Assembly (NCBI GenBank): GCA_035610365.1
Contig: CM069435.1
Location: 20,511,123 to 20,575,122 of the forward strand
Reading direction: 5' to 3'
Length of the DNA stretch: 64,000 nt
Origin: Aquatica leii
Taxonomy: Eukaryota; Arthropoda; Insecta; Coleoptera; Lampyridae
The notes beneath the pieces are model-generated. The model was not told the DNA's origin and ran no database searches. It saw only the letters and a program-made list of their open reading frames with translations. This document shows, piece after piece, positions 11,653-23,739 of the stretch. A program made the position numbers and the translations under genes. Within the stretch, counting starts at the first letter, position 1. Each line of letters starts with the position of its first letter.

Positions 11653-12340
11653 TTGACAGATGCAAAGAGTGTCTCAACACCCGCCGAACCCCACGTTTAT
11701 TTAAACAAAAGGATGTCACCAGAAACAACCAGTGATCAACAGCAGATGTCAAAAGTGCCTTACCGAGAAGCTGTTGGCTGTTTAATGTTTGCAGTGTGCG
11801 TATCGCGACCGGACTTAATGTTTGCTGTGTCAAGTGTAAGCCGATATTTGGACAAGCCCGGTAAAGAACATTGGTTAGCTGTGAAGCGAATTGTGCGTTA
11901 TGCAAAAGAAACTGCAAAGTATGACATTATTTACAATGGTCATAATAGTGACGGGCTTTTCATATACAGTGATAGTGATTATGCAGCAGATGTAGACACT
12001 CGACGATCAACTAGTGGTTATGTGGCAATTTTTGCGAGCGATGCCGTGTCTTGGATGAGTCAGCGACCACGAATCGTAGCTTTATCAACAACCGAAGCCC
12101 AATATGTTGCTACTAGTGAATCAACAAAGAAAGTTATTTGGATGCGTCGATTATTCAATTTGTTCGGTGTTACCAACAATGGATCCACTGAATTACGTTT
12201 GGAAAATCAATGCGGTTCCATTTTATTCGATTAGTTTACGCGGATGGTCAAATAGAGATTGTCTATGTCCCGTCGTCAAAACAGCTAGGTGACATTCTGA
12301 CAAAAGAACTGCATTCGAAAAAAATCGTCTAGGACTTCAA
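11653..12340 (+). pseudogene. Copia RNase H domain
   Basis: This 193-codon open frame has the typical end of copia pol: VPYREAVGCLMFAVCVSRPD, FIYSDSDYAADVDTRRSTSG, IVALSTTEAQYVATSES and VIWMRRLFNLFG. The active-site acids (D in SDSDYA, E in STTEAQY) are present. Beyond the stop at 12234 the final part (VYVPSSKQLGDILTKELHS) continues in another frame to about 12340. Confidence 0.85.
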
Positions 12341-12609
12341 ATCATGGTGGTTGATACAAACCAAATACAAACTAATCATGTGGCGAGAGTGTTGAATAAA
12401 ACGGGAAAACATTCTTTGTTTTTTAAACTAATTTCATTCCAGAAGCACTATTTTTCTTCCGCGATTAAAAAAAGCGTAGCTTAGGTACTATATGGTTTTA
12501 AAAATAGTTCATTTATTCATAACTTTCAGAGAATGATTACGTAATAATAATCATAATAATAAGTTTACGACACTTTTGAATAACATAGTTTCTAATATAA
12601 AAATTAGTG

Positions 12610-12945
12610 GGTAACTACACCTTTACGGAATCCTGCCTGCGCTACGGTATAGAATTCGTCCAGTCGGGTTGATATTCTGTTATATATAACTTTCGTCAGT
12701 AACTTGTAAAAAAAAAGATGTAAGTCTAAAATTTTTTAGGTCTGAAATTTCTTCCAACTTTGTGGCAGAGTTCCAGTCTCTAATGCCTCTAATGCGTACG
12801 TAACACTATAAAATACTATCACTCCTTTAACTCTTGTGATTAGAGTTTGTTCCTTTAAAGTTTTGGAAACCACACAACTTTCCACCGTTCGTGAAATTTT
12901 CCGTGTCATTTTCTTATATTTTGAAGAAAATAGTTCTGAAATCAA
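12610..12945 (-). pseudogene. Non-LTR reverse transcriptase fragment
   Basis: Read on the minus strand, 12736-12945 ends in LEALETGTLPQSWKK, like the 'G-x-P-x-x-W' part of LINE RT. The next frame, about 12620-12700, gives LLTKVIYNRISTRLDEF followed by AQAGFR, which matches the 'RI..LD.....QAGFR' block. It is a short scrap with no ends visible. It directly abuts the copia 3' repeat at 12616. Confidence 0.6.
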
Positions 12946-13554
12946 CAGTAAAATTATAAAATATAAGCCCGCAAAAAGTGCAGGGCGTTGCAGTCAAATC
13001 ATTTTTTCCACACTCCAACCTTAAAAATCAGAATCACTCAATCATTTTCCGTTGAATGATGAAGATTTATTTTTGGTGCCTGAAGATTTTGCTTATTCCA
13101 TCTTGCGTTTGATTATGTCTATGTTTGTGCCCGAAAAACGACGTAGGTTTATTTTAGCTATAAACAATGCAGCGAGCGCTAATAAGGAGCGTTTTAAAGA
13201 CAATATCACGCGCGGTAATCGACTTTTGAAGATCGTATGACTAAAATCAGAAACATGACACAACGTCGGTGGTGATGGGAATGTTGCGTCAGGCCCGGTC
13301 TGAGTTCGTTTTTCTTATTTAACTAGTGATTTCGAGACAATATAACAAAATTTCAGAATCTGGGACAACCTGCCGGAAATTTCGAACGTCTGACAACCTT
13401 ATTTGTAACCGAAAAACGTCTTGCGTGTTTCGAAGAATGTAAATATACCAGTATTTTCAGTTAACGCGTGATTACTATTTAAGATTCTTTTCATAGCAAA
13501 AATTAGTTCACTTGGTAAAAATTTTTAAATTTCTGAGAAATACTGTCAAAAATA

Positions 13555-15036
13555 TAAAGGCGGCCATAAGATAATGAACACCCAGTAAACGTTGATAAAT
13601 TTGATTGAAATATTTAGAAAACATGTATTTTATTCTTACTTAGAAACGACGAAAATACGATTATTGCAAACACTAATAATGCGTTGCTCCTCCTGCGTTT
13701 CTTACACATTTAGCTAGTTTATTATGAATGCTTAAAATAAGCAAGTCAATAGAAAGTTGTTGTATCAACTCCAAACCTTCTAAAATCCGTTGTTGGAAAA
13801 CATCTACGCTGTTTGGAAGTGGTTCTAAATTATTGATTCTGCGTCCTATCAAATCCCATACGTGTTTGATTTGTGATTGGAAAAAAAGGCTATGAAAGAC
13901 GATCAACATTGGCATTTTCCAAAAACTCTGCAATAACCCTAGCGGTACGTAGTCGCGCATTATCTTGCTGAAAAACGAAATTTTCTAGTTGCTGAAGATA
14001 CGAAACTAACACTGATTCCAGTACGTTATTGATGTAACCAATGGCATTTAGTGTTCCTCAAATAATTACTAGAAAAGATCTACTTCCATGGCAAATATTC
14101 CCCTATACCATCATACCTTGAGTAAGAGCGGTATGTCGTTCTACAGAAAACTGCATGTCTTTCCTTCTGCAAACATCATGAGCTCATAAACAGAATCAAG
14201 ATTTGTCACGAAAAACTACAGTCTTCATTTTATTGCAACCTTTCGATACACCACTCTAGCCGCGCTATGACGTAGAGATAGAAGTAAATAAAGAAATAGT
14301 CGGTACGACCTAAGACCAAAAGATCGAATTTTTCGATACACAGATCGTATAAAAATTTGTTGGTTAATTAAACCTCTCCGTCTATCATCAATTTCCCTGG
14401 TCCACGAAAAACGGTTCCAAAAAGCCAAAAACCAAAGAGCACGATCTTCACGATTAGTGGTGCATGTGGATTGAGCGTAAACGTCTTCGTTCCATATTAT
14501 TTTCTGCCCATCTCTTCTATCACAAGCAGATTGAAGCAACGCTACGTGTTACACGACCATCTTCCCGTAGACCGATTGTTCTACCACGTTTGAACTCAGT
14601 TAGTTGATAAAAATTCGCACGTTGCCGAACAGAAAGCATTTTTTTAAACTCTAACAAGACTAACTAAACCCTTAAGTACGCTTTTTAATGACAACTAAGT
14701 AAAAATGATAACATAAAAACAAAACCGTTTTTTACTACAATTTTCCATTTCCGATAATGTCCGTGTTGCTGATATCACATCAGCTGAGATTTCGTCACAC
14801 GTTGCAGTGAACATCTTGAAAGCCTGGAATGGGAAATTGTAGTACAAATGTAAGCCTTGGTAACTTTAAACCTCTTTTATTTGTTTTTGCCTTGTGGTAA
14901 CTTGATCAATTGATTGCATTTTGTTAAAATTTGAAATGTTTCTTAGGTACAAATAAAATACATGTTTTGTCAAAATTTCCTTAAAATTGGTTAACGTTTA
15001 CTGCGTGTCCATTTACTAACGACAGCCAGTACCTAT
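13555..15036 (-). mobile_element. Tc1/mariner transposon with ~90 bp inverted repeats
   Basis: The left end (13557-13647, with 'acgcagtaaacgtt'-like and 'aacatgtattttatt' blocks, ending 'acttagaaac') matches the reverse complement of 14944-15034. TA dinucleotides flank both ends, as expected for this superfamily. The transposase lies between, on the minus strand. Total length is about 1.48 kb, a normal size for an autonomous Tc1 element. Confidence 0.8.
13673..14660 (-). pseudogene. Tc1-family transposase pseudogene
   Basis: The C-terminal part (13673-13960) contains IKHVWDLIGRRINNLEPLPN and ends AKCVRNAGGATHY, the usual Tc1 end. About 14225-14500 carries NREDRALWFLAFWNRFS and RKIRSFGLRSYR, the second helix-turn-helix of the DNA-binding region. 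Near 14560-14640 the N-terminal LTEFKRGRTIGLRE motif is seen. Frames change at least three times, and the catalytic centre (about 13960-14220) is degraded. Confidence 0.8.
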
Positions 15037-15059
15037 ATATAAATTCACATCAAAAAAAC

Positions 15060-17460
15060 ATGTATCAAAAATATTGCAAGCAACTACCTACGAGTCCTTG
15101 TGCTAGACATGTACCTCACGAACTTTTAATCAACACTATCAATTCATTGTTCTATAGAAGAACACTATTATTTCCGGAATTCCAGAATATAAATATTGCA
15201 AAAATAATTTTTTTAAAGAAATCGTCACAATTTAAAAATCTACAATAAAGCAGTTCTCACGTAGAAATCATTATGTTAATGCTATAAAAAAAGTATCATT
15301 TTTCTTTGTTTCTATCAAAGTGCCCAGATCCTACATTGTACCTGAACATGTGAGTAGTTGCCCCCCCCCTTTAAAAATTTTTGTATGGGCGCCCATGAAT
15401 GTCCTTCAAAAGTATTAAAAACGTCAAAATCACACCTAAAATATAATAAATTCTGCGAAAGCTCTAGAAATGCACAAATTGAAACAAAAAACCTACAGCG
15501 AAAATATCCGAGTCCTATGCAGTAGTTGTCAGAAGAATTTTTACATTTGCTTAAACAATGATGATCGCTTTTCTAAACACCTCCGACAGTGTGAGAATAA
15601 GTATTATGTTATCATCTTCTTCTACAACAATGGTCGAGATCCTGAATGTCTAGCAGCAGTAAGAACAGCCCCACTGTGTCTTTTTAGAAACTAATAAGTC
15701 AATCGATATTCGATCAAACAGAAGATATCGACACAGGAATATTAGGAGCAACGCTAGATTTTACCATGACGATCGATTAAAGAAACCTAAACACTTACAA
15801 CATGACTAAAAAACTAATTTCAATAACAAAAATTTGCGCGCGGTACAAAAAACTTTACGGACATCACCCCAAATTCAATTGCTCTTGTGTGAAAAACGTT
15901 GAAGATTAAAAAAAACAAAGCGCAGCATAATATATTGTGCGACGTAGAAAAAAAAGTACAATATAAAAAAATAAACTGAACGTCCTATTAAACTAGAAAG
16001 TATTCACAGTGCCAATGAGTTAAAAAGCCAGTCCAATGGTCTTTGGTGTAAAGTTTACAATTAGAATAACAACAATTGACCCCGTTTTTAAGAGACCAAA
16101 CTAAAGAGATGTCGTATCTCGTCAAAAAAGCGTCAAAATTTGAACGTGCGTCAAAAAGACACAACGGCAATAAAACGCCTGCCCATAGAACGTGTAAAAA
16201 AATGTGTCTTGCGTTTAAAAATTTTATTTGGTTTAAAAAAGTGAGAAATGAAGTGCTGCCCATAACCATGTTGCTGATTCCAAGAAAGTAAACGCAAAAA
16301 TAGCTTGCAATAATATAAAAGAAATAGATACAAGTGCGTCGCCAAAACTAAGCAGTCTCGACAAAACCAAGAAGTTCAACAAAGCTTGTTTTTCATGCTG
16401 AATATAAAGTAAACCTTTCTTTTTATTCGATAGCAACCCAAATAAACAACAACGAATTCTCTTATTTTCGACAGAGATGTTTGACGTTTATGGAACAGTA
16501 CAGCCATTAGTATGCCGATAGTACATTTAAAACAACCATTGCATTATTCAGTCAAATGTATACTATTTACAAAATACAGTACAGCAACGTTTAAGCTCTT
16601 CTTCCTAACAAAACTCAGCAAACATATGATCTTCTGTTTCAACAATTAAGAGTGTTATAAGCCGGGATTGCGACCATCAACAATTATAATTTTTATTTTA
16701 AAAGAGCTGGATTTGTACTCTACAGACAGAACTTCCCAACTTTAGAATCCGTAACTGTTTTTTTTCATTGAACGCAATGCCTCTAGTTGTAAAATCTCAA
16801 TCAAGTTAAAACGAAGATACCAACGTTGCCCTAAATTTACAGTATTTAACTGCACTTGTTTTTGTTTATTGCTACAACATACAAAGGTCTACTTGATAGC
16901 CAGATTTAGAAAATCTAAATTTTGCTGGTGCCATTAATGAACTACTTGGAACATACCTCGATAGAACGACTCAAAGACAACAAGTGTTTTCTAGAAACAT
17001 TGCTATGATCTGGTAGGAGATAGCACGTACACATAATGTGTATGGCATAATTCGTCTATACTCAATGTAGCGCATCTTAATAAATGTTTAGAAACTTATA
17101 AACGATCTTAATAAATAATGTAATTTGAATGCAGTGAAAATAAATCAGCATATTGCTGGAAGTCAGTCACCTCGTAAAAAGTGGAGAAAAGTGGGACGAA
17201 AGAAACATTTTAAAAACAAGTTTTTTTGGAAATCTCAATTTATTTTTGTAATTTAGTAAGCATAACCATAAAGAACACGATGTAGTAGTAATTTCTGTGT
17301 AAAAAAAAATAAAGATACTACATTGCATACTTATACTAAAAGTAAACAAATATCTTGGTCAGCGTATTTGTCCCTTTTAAAACATTCGTATGAAAGAGAC
17401 AAATTTGGGACTGAAAGGGACATAATCTGAATAGAGTTACAATAGTTGTAATAAGTCAAT
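15060..17460. other. Stretch without an identifiable gene
   Basis: Short open frames occur but match nothing I recognise. One at 15470-15694 has a CSSCQKNF and FSKHLRQCENK pattern that recalls a C2HC finger, too weak to call. A run of nine C lies at 15361-15370. The rest is AT-rich. Confidence 0.4.
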
Positions 17461-17469
17461 ATTACACGA

Positions 17470-18690
17470 AATGAATGCATTTATTCTTGCAGTTCCTCTA
17501 TTATTTACGGGTGGCGGTAATTTCATAAAGATTTCAATTTTTTGAACCTCCGCCACATCTTCCACCTCTGGATAATTAAAGTGATAACTGTTACTGATTT
17601 TTTTAGAAACTTAACTGTTACTTCATTTTCATCCAGTAAATTAGTAAATCTTTGCAAGTTGGATTTTGATTTATTTCCTTCGCGTGCAGTTTTTCGATTT
17701 CGTCTTTCTCTGGTAATTCAGTTATGATACGGCTCGATTTTTTTCTCTTCTGCAATTCAGTTGCCTAAGCGGTGCTTTAGGAAACGGTCTTACAAAAATT
17801 AGAAAAACTGTTGCAAAGGCATCAGTAGAATGAGATCGTACTAATTCGTCTTGATTGTTTGGATCGGGTTGATCAGTTACTGCTGTAAGAAGAAAATTTT
17901 GTTCTCCAAAAATATTTTTATCAAAACGATATATGCCAGCTTTAGAAAATCCAGAGCATATATTTTTTGGATAAAAGAGCTGATAAATGCCGAATTAGCA
18001 AGTTTCGGCCGAAGGTAAATTCATATAGTTTCTCCTGGATTTGAAGTCATCCAATCTTCTGAGCATCTTTAAAATAACTTTTAAACGGTCCAAAGACAGA
18101 TATATCTGACGGCTGCAGTGTGGCGGAAATGTTAATATAAACACATCATTTTCATAAGCATAAAGAATCAATTCATTGTTAATATGGTGGTTGTTTGAGT
18201 AGGAGACAAGGACATATTCTATGAATAGCCTAACTTTTTCAACCAAATGTAATGATTTATAATTTTTTTAAGAAGTGACTTATGACTTAAACCTAAACTG
18301 CCAGCAGAGCAACCTTCTAATATAAAATTTCTAAGGCAAACCCAAAAAAATATAAAGACGGGAGGGATATGATTTCCTGTAGCGCAAACAAATGCTAGCA
18401 CTGTTACGAGCTGTCCTTTTTCGGCGGAGATCACATGTCCTACTTGTTTTACACCACAGCGATTATGAAAGGGAATGCTGTCACAATGCTTGGACTAGTC
18501 TCATCGCCATTATAGATTCTGTCAAGTGTAAAGTAATATTTACAAAACGCTTTGTCTAATTTATCAAAGAAAGTCTTTACCGTTGTCGGCTTAAATGTAG
18601 TTGCTCATGACAAGCTTGTTTTTTTTTCTGGTCTTTGTAGCGAAAGCTCAGGATGACGCTTCCTGAATAACTTCACACTAACAAAAGAAA
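17470..18690 (-). pseudogene. pogo/Tigger-like transposase pseudogene
   Basis: On the minus strand, from about 18690 downward: FRKRHPELSLRYKDQKKKQ (end of the DNA-binding part), IYNGDETSPSIV (first catalytic acid), HVISAEKGQLVTVLAFVCAT, GNHIPPVF, then NDVFILTFPPHCS (before the third acid), and later FSKAGIYRFDKNIF and VRPFPKAPLR. This is the order of a DDE_1 (pogo-type) transposase. The second catalytic segment is changed (IEYVLVSYSNNH where a 'DNHxSH' box is usual). Several stops and frameshifts are present. No terminal inverted repeats are found. Confidence 0.75.
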
Positions 18691-18699
18691 ATGAAACCA

Positions 18700-20330
18700 C
18701 GTGTATTTCTAAGAAAGAATAGCTATAATATAATCATCTTTTGGTGAGTAGAAAAACTACGGCAACTATATAGATTACTAGTTTGAACAACTGTCCCGTT
18801 GATTATTTTTTCCTGTCGCTTCTTCCTGTATAAAGACAGGACGAACCAAATAAAATAAATAGTTAGAAATTATCAAAAAAACAGACCAACGTTAGAATAA
18901 AATCTTTTTGTTTATTTTTAAACCGTTTACAAATTACCAGGAATACATATAGAAAATAAAAAAAAAACAGTTGTGGCAAAAATTTTGCTCATGTTTTCGA
19001 CAAAAAAAAACCGTTTTTTAAAATAGTAACAATCTATAAGTTTTATGAATTTTCAAAATATTTGTCAAGGAGAAAAATGTAATACTTAGTAATATTAAAT
19101 TATCTCAAATTCAAAATTTTAAATTTCGATTTCAGAATGTTTTCAAGAAACAAATACGCTTGTAATACATTGTAAGTATTCCTGTTTATCTATCAACGAT
19201 TTTTAGAACCTCTAACAAATTTGATCGTAAGTACGTGAAACATAAGAAACCGATCGACAGCGACAATTGTTAAAATGTCAATTGAAAGCAATCAAAGACG
19301 TAAGAAATAATTTGTCGTCAAAAACTTGAAATAATAAAATCTGCCTGATTAGCTGTACAAAAATAAAGTTTAAAATCAATTCGTAAATACGTCAAAATAT
19401 TTTTTTGTATTGTTTAAAATTATCATAAATAATAAATTTCATATAAGTTTATACCAAGTCCCGGATTCATAAGTGTTCCAAACAATATAAACAAAGTCTC
19501 TAATGGACGTAAAATCGATGGTATATTAGCATCCAGAATCGTTGTCGATTGAAAAGAACGTTAGCGTTGTAAAGTAGTGTAAGCACTTGGAAGTTGATTT
19601 ACATCAACTATTTCAAAGTTAGCTCTATTCTATATTATCTATATTACACGTTTAAGATTTAGAAACGTCTATAAACACTGACTAAATAACTATCTTTATA
19701 AAATATTGAATTTTAGTTTAAAATTGAAAAAGCTATGAGAATTGATACGAACAATCACTTGATTAATATTGTTAATGTTTAAATCTCATTATTAAAATTA
19801 ATGTTTTAGAATGTACCTTTCGGTAATTACTTTATTACGATAATTAATTTCGACTTATGTTTACACCGATTTAGTTTTGGTACTGTTTTATTACAATGCT
19901 CTCACGCAATAATATTATAAATAATTTCGATTTAAAGGTAAAAGTTCTCTTTAATAATTTATAAACAGAAGAATATAATGATAATTAAAAAAGTACTGTG
20001 ATCAGATCCTAGTTAGAAAAATTCCTCAAATTTAAGTTACTACAAACAGTGACTTAAATTTTTGTTGTGTCTAATAATGTAGAGACAGAATATATTTGAA
20101 ACCTAAGTGTCATTTTTCACATTTAACATGGCATGCAATATGGTGAATCTTTCAAATTTTTTGGTTTTAATCGATTTTTTTAAAATCTGGTATTTACAAA
20201 GTTTGTTCTGTTAGAACCCATCTTAAGTGGGGTCGAGTTGTCATCAAAATACGAATGTCCAGCATTAATACTATTTACAACATGTTGTAGAGTAATACTA
20301 AAGATAGAACTAACTGAATAAAAACACGTG
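18700..20330. other. AT-rich stretch with nothing recognisable
   Basis: Both strands are closed by frequent stops. No repeats with known element hallmarks and no RNA genes are seen. Confidence 0.5.
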
Positions 20331-20337
20331 ACGTAGT

Positions 20338-20460
20338 CTATAAGCTAGACTGTATGGGTTGCAATCTGTGTTATATTGGACAAACCAAACAAAAAATCAA
20401 AACTTAGAAAAGCAATCAGAAATATGATTTTAATAATTTAAAACACGTTTAGTTTCCGAA
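20338..20460 (+). pseudogene. PLE GIY-YIG endonuclease scrap
   Basis: The reading VYKLDCMGCNLCYIGQTKQK contains both halves of the GIY-YIG motif (V-Y and Y-I-G) and the CxxC pair typical of Penelope-like endonucleases. It is followed by KIKT, a stop and KSNQ. The rest of the domain is unreadable. The hammerhead-like motif at 22353-22380, about 2 kb downstream, may be the far end of the same element. Confidence 0.7.
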
Positions 20461-21285
20461 ATAATACACATCAAGTTACATAAAAATAATAAGTAAATAA
20501 AGTAACGTTTACAATAATTTAATTTCAAAAATTTGAAGATAGCTATTTAGGTTATAACAATCGCTGTTTAATTTTTCTATCTTATCTTTGAATTCTTATT
20601 TTTCCTTTGACGTTCAATAATCTTTGATTATACAATACTTGTCATTCTTTTTGTTATTTTTAGGTATTTATTTAAGTATTATTTAAGAACTTTTAATTAT
20701 TGACATGTTTATTTGTTTTTTTTGTGTTATAATTTATTAAGAATCTCCCAAAAATTAAAGTTATTCATTTTTGGGGTTTCGGTGGATTCTTCCACATATT
20801 CGTGTAAGTTCACGGAGAGAAATATTATGCTGAATTTAATCATTACAATTTCATATTTAAAGCATTTGCTTTTTTTCTAAAATTGATTCACATTCAAATA
20901 AAATTAAACCTACATGTTCTAAAACTTAAATTAAATTTCTTATTGCAATCCAAACATGTTTTTATTAAATCATTCATAATTATAATGATACAAGTAAAAA
21001 ATTTTTGTTAAAATTAAGACTAAAAATTAATCAAATTCAACTAATTATTATAAGAAATCGTATCAGCGATTAAATTACGTAATAAATTACTAAGAAACCA
21101 CAAGTAGGAATTTCAAGTAAGCATTTATGTTATCACTATTTGTTCCACGCTGGTCTAAAATAAGGTATCAGCAATTTAATTTACGTTAAGGTTTGCAATA
21201 TGTGCTAAACTTTTTGCTAAAGCTGTGGCAAAGATAATATACGTGTACCGTGACTCCGACAGTTTTTTGTTTGGAACTATACGAC

Positions 21286-21640
21286 ATGGATCCATCATTT
21301 TATAACAAGTTGCTTGCAGCATATAATCTATAACTCACTACATCAATTAGTGAATTATTGGAAACTATCAAAAACTTACAAGTAAGTATTGACTCTGATT
21401 TTGAATATTGTTCACTGCCGTTATATGTTAGAATTATGTCGCAAAGCTTGCACATTTTGGCATGTATGACTTAGTTTTGCAATGAAATGAAATTATCGTG
21501 CATTTGCTTTTCTTTTAGAACAAGAAATTGATGTTACATCCCTTGTGTGGCTAACGGAAAATAATTTGGACATATTGAAGGAAGGTGAATTTGGGTTGAT
21601 TGTTAAGTTTAGTAGTTGGAGAATCCTTTGACAGAAAAAA
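21286..21640 (+). pseudogene. Exon-like remnant with SAM-domain similarity
   Basis: Segment one (21286-21381) reads MDPSFYNKLLAAYNL, a stop, then TSISELLETIKNLQ, and ends at a good splice donor (gtaagt). Segment two follows a pyrimidine-rich 'tcttttag' acceptor near 21518. It reads EQEIDVTSLVWLTENNLDIL then KEGEFGLIVKF, which has the shape of the last helices of a SAM domain. The phases of the two segments do not join cleanly, and there is an in-frame stop. It is a relic of either a host gene copy or a captured transposon exon. Confidence 0.4.
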
Positions 21641-22352
21641 ATAACTTTCCAAAAGTTACAAGAAGATTATTTAACTCGGATGGTGTAGATTCGACTAATA
21701 TTCTAAGTGTTACATACTATTAATGCTGATGCGTGTACATTTTGGTGTCAAGGACAGTATCATTTGGATCGGTAATATTATCTACCAATAATGATAAATT
21801 TTAATGTAGATTAAACCATAAACTGTAGTGATGATAAAAATATAGCACATTTATTTTGAATTTAGCAAATAAATACGTTTAAACTATGTGTATATTTACT
21901 GAAATCATTCATACCCTGAAGCTGCACAAAAGCAAACATTATGACACTGCGTGCTTAAATTAATACGAAGTGTTATTACTATTAAACCTATTTATGATAA
22001 AACACAACAATCAACAGAGATAAGAAAAAGCAGTACTTGTCATAACTATGGTTCTTCTCTACGATCACATTAAGCAACTTTTGAATGATAAAAGAAAACA
22101 ATGTTTTCTTAAATTGATATATTATAAAATCTATACAATTCTTTTTCAAAATATTTGTTGTAATAAAATGAAAGCTTTATTTAAGCGTACATCGGCATGA
22201 CTCAAAACCAACAGCCTATTTGCATGAAATATAGCTGTTTTTGCTTTATTACAGTAAACTTTTCTCTCCGTGTTCTTGCTGTAAAGTTATCTGTATTAGG
22301 TAGTAACTATTTATGTAGATGACGTACTAGTTTCTAAAAAATTTTTAGAGAC

Positions 22353-22380
22353 CTGATGAAGTGCTCGAAGCACGAAACGT
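22353..22380 (+). ncRNA. Hammerhead-ribozyme-like core, canonical boxes
   Basis: CTGATGA is followed by a perfect 4 bp stem (gtgc/gcac) with a five-base loop, then GAAAC. Both invariant boxes of a hammerhead are intact. A GTC triplet that could be the cleavage site lies 15 bases on (near 22396), with a gtgg/ccac hairpin between. The stem I pairing around it is imperfect. Penelope-like elements are known to carry such motifs, and a PLE endonuclease scrap lies upstream. Confidence 0.5.
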
Positions 22381-22449
22381 GGCCACATAAATAGTCTAAA
22401 GTGGTTTGTTTTGCCCCTCCTAAGCAAATAATTTAAGCATTGTTTATAT

Positions 22450-23160
22450 TCAGGAAAGATCCGGTTGAGGTCGGTTAGCATCGAGGTTATTTTTCACTTT
22501 ACTACAAATAAAAGGTCGCTTTCAGTCTACATACTGAAGACATTCCACAACAAATTATAAATAAACTCTTCGAACGATTGGATTTAGGAACAATAAAACA
22601 TTTTTTAAATTCGTTAACGTCGACATTTTTAATGTATAAATTAATATAATATTAAGACGATGACATTGTTCTATCTATTCATCCTCGCTGTCACTTTCGG
22701 TCAAAACTTCAGCAAGCTGACTACTTATAAGACATTTTCTTCTTATTTGTTTCAAATGAGTAAAACGTATAGTAACACTTTTTATAAATATTGATGTATG
22801 CATACAACATAATAGATAAAATTACTATGTTGAGGAAAACGTACCCCAATACAGTCGAAGGAAAAAGTTGCTGTGTGGTTCAGATTCAGCAATGTATGTG
22901 ACAAACATCTTCATCCTCAATGAATCATTGAAATGCTCAAAAGTGGAAGAATCACAACGCTACTTACAGAGAGAACAGTTTTAGCGCGCAAATAGTGAAG
23001 CGAATAAAATGCCATATAACTCGACAAGTATTAGATAGAAAAATTATAAGGACCAAAATTGACAAAATCATAGAAGAGAATCAAAACTTGCATGCAAAGA
23101 TTACATAAGATCAATTCTATTTATTCCTTAGTTTTACTTATTATTGATACATTTTAATCC
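22450..23160. other. AT-rich stretch, possibly an old LTR
   Basis: No reading frame is recognisable. It ends at 'cctaca' just before a primer-binding-like sequence, so part of it may be a decayed LTR. No second copy exists in the window to prove it. Confidence 0.3.
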
Positions 23161-23166
23161 TACAAA

Positions 23167-23640
23167 ATTGGGAGCTTGTCCGGGATGAAAGGAGCCGTAA
23201 ACAACAATGAAGAAAACAATAAGTAACTTCAAGCTAGAAAACTAAAAAAGAAACTACGACGAAGAAGAATATATGGCAAGACCAAAGACGAAATTGTTCA
23301 ATCGCATAATGGCGACGACGATGAAATGAAAGATGTGCGCTATGTGCAAAACGCAGTGACGAGTGTCTCAGCTTCAACAATGATTTCGTACGATGAACGA
23401 GAACTAGAATTAGTAAGAAAAAAAAAACGAGCGTGCCGTGCGAGAACTGAAGAAAGTGCAACAAAAAAATGAACAACTACGATTAGGGATGCCAAATAAC
23501 GAAAAACGAGAATTTAAACGACGAATTAACTAGAATTTTAATTGGAATGCGACTTAAGAAAAAAACATGAGAATAGTTTAATTCAAGATCGAAATATCCT
23601 GAAAGTCATAATGCTGCAAAAAACATTTTAAACACGAATG
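23167..23640 (+). pseudogene. LTR-element leader with tRNA-Pro-like primer site and gag scrap
   Basis: At 23168-23185 'tgggagcttgtccgggat' is complementary to the 3' end of a proline tRNA with about two mismatches, as in elements primed by tRNA-Pro. Just downstream, about 23240-23500, are basic and acidic peptide stretches (KKKLRRRRIYGKTKDEIVQS and ISYDERELELVRKKK). These could be a gag N-terminus with a SAP-like segment. The frame is broken. There is no pol. Confidence 0.4.
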
Positions 23641-23739
23641 TGGAAATGGGAAGAGTAATTTAGCGAATACGTAAATGATAAGACACTACTTGCAAATCGA
23701 GTGAAAATCGATGAAGAAAATTTTAGTTATCAGTTGTCA

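Larger units (their letters stand above)
9468..12616 (+). mobile_element. Decayed Ty1/copia retrotransposon
   Basis: Gag, zinc knuckle, protease, GAG-pre-integrase, integrase scrap, RT and RNase H remnants follow in copia order. A ~38 bp direct repeat ('ataacatagtttctaata...' to 'gtaacta') lies at 9468-9506 and again at 12580-12616. These are best read as the matching 3' ends of the 5' and 3' LTRs, with most of the 5' LTR lost. Large internal deletions affect the integrase and RT. Confidence 0.8.

Noticed and set aside
13052..13240. 62-codon open frame with ILRLIMSMFVPEKRRRF
   Set aside because: No family is recognised and the flanks are decayed; too short to support as a gene.
15470..15694. 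Possible C2HC zinc finger frame
   Set aside because: Only one C-x2-C and a loose HLRQC; no neighbouring fingers and no similarity I can name.
17167..17349. Small minus-strand frame with hydrophobic start
   Set aside because: The composition explains it; there is no supporting motif or context.
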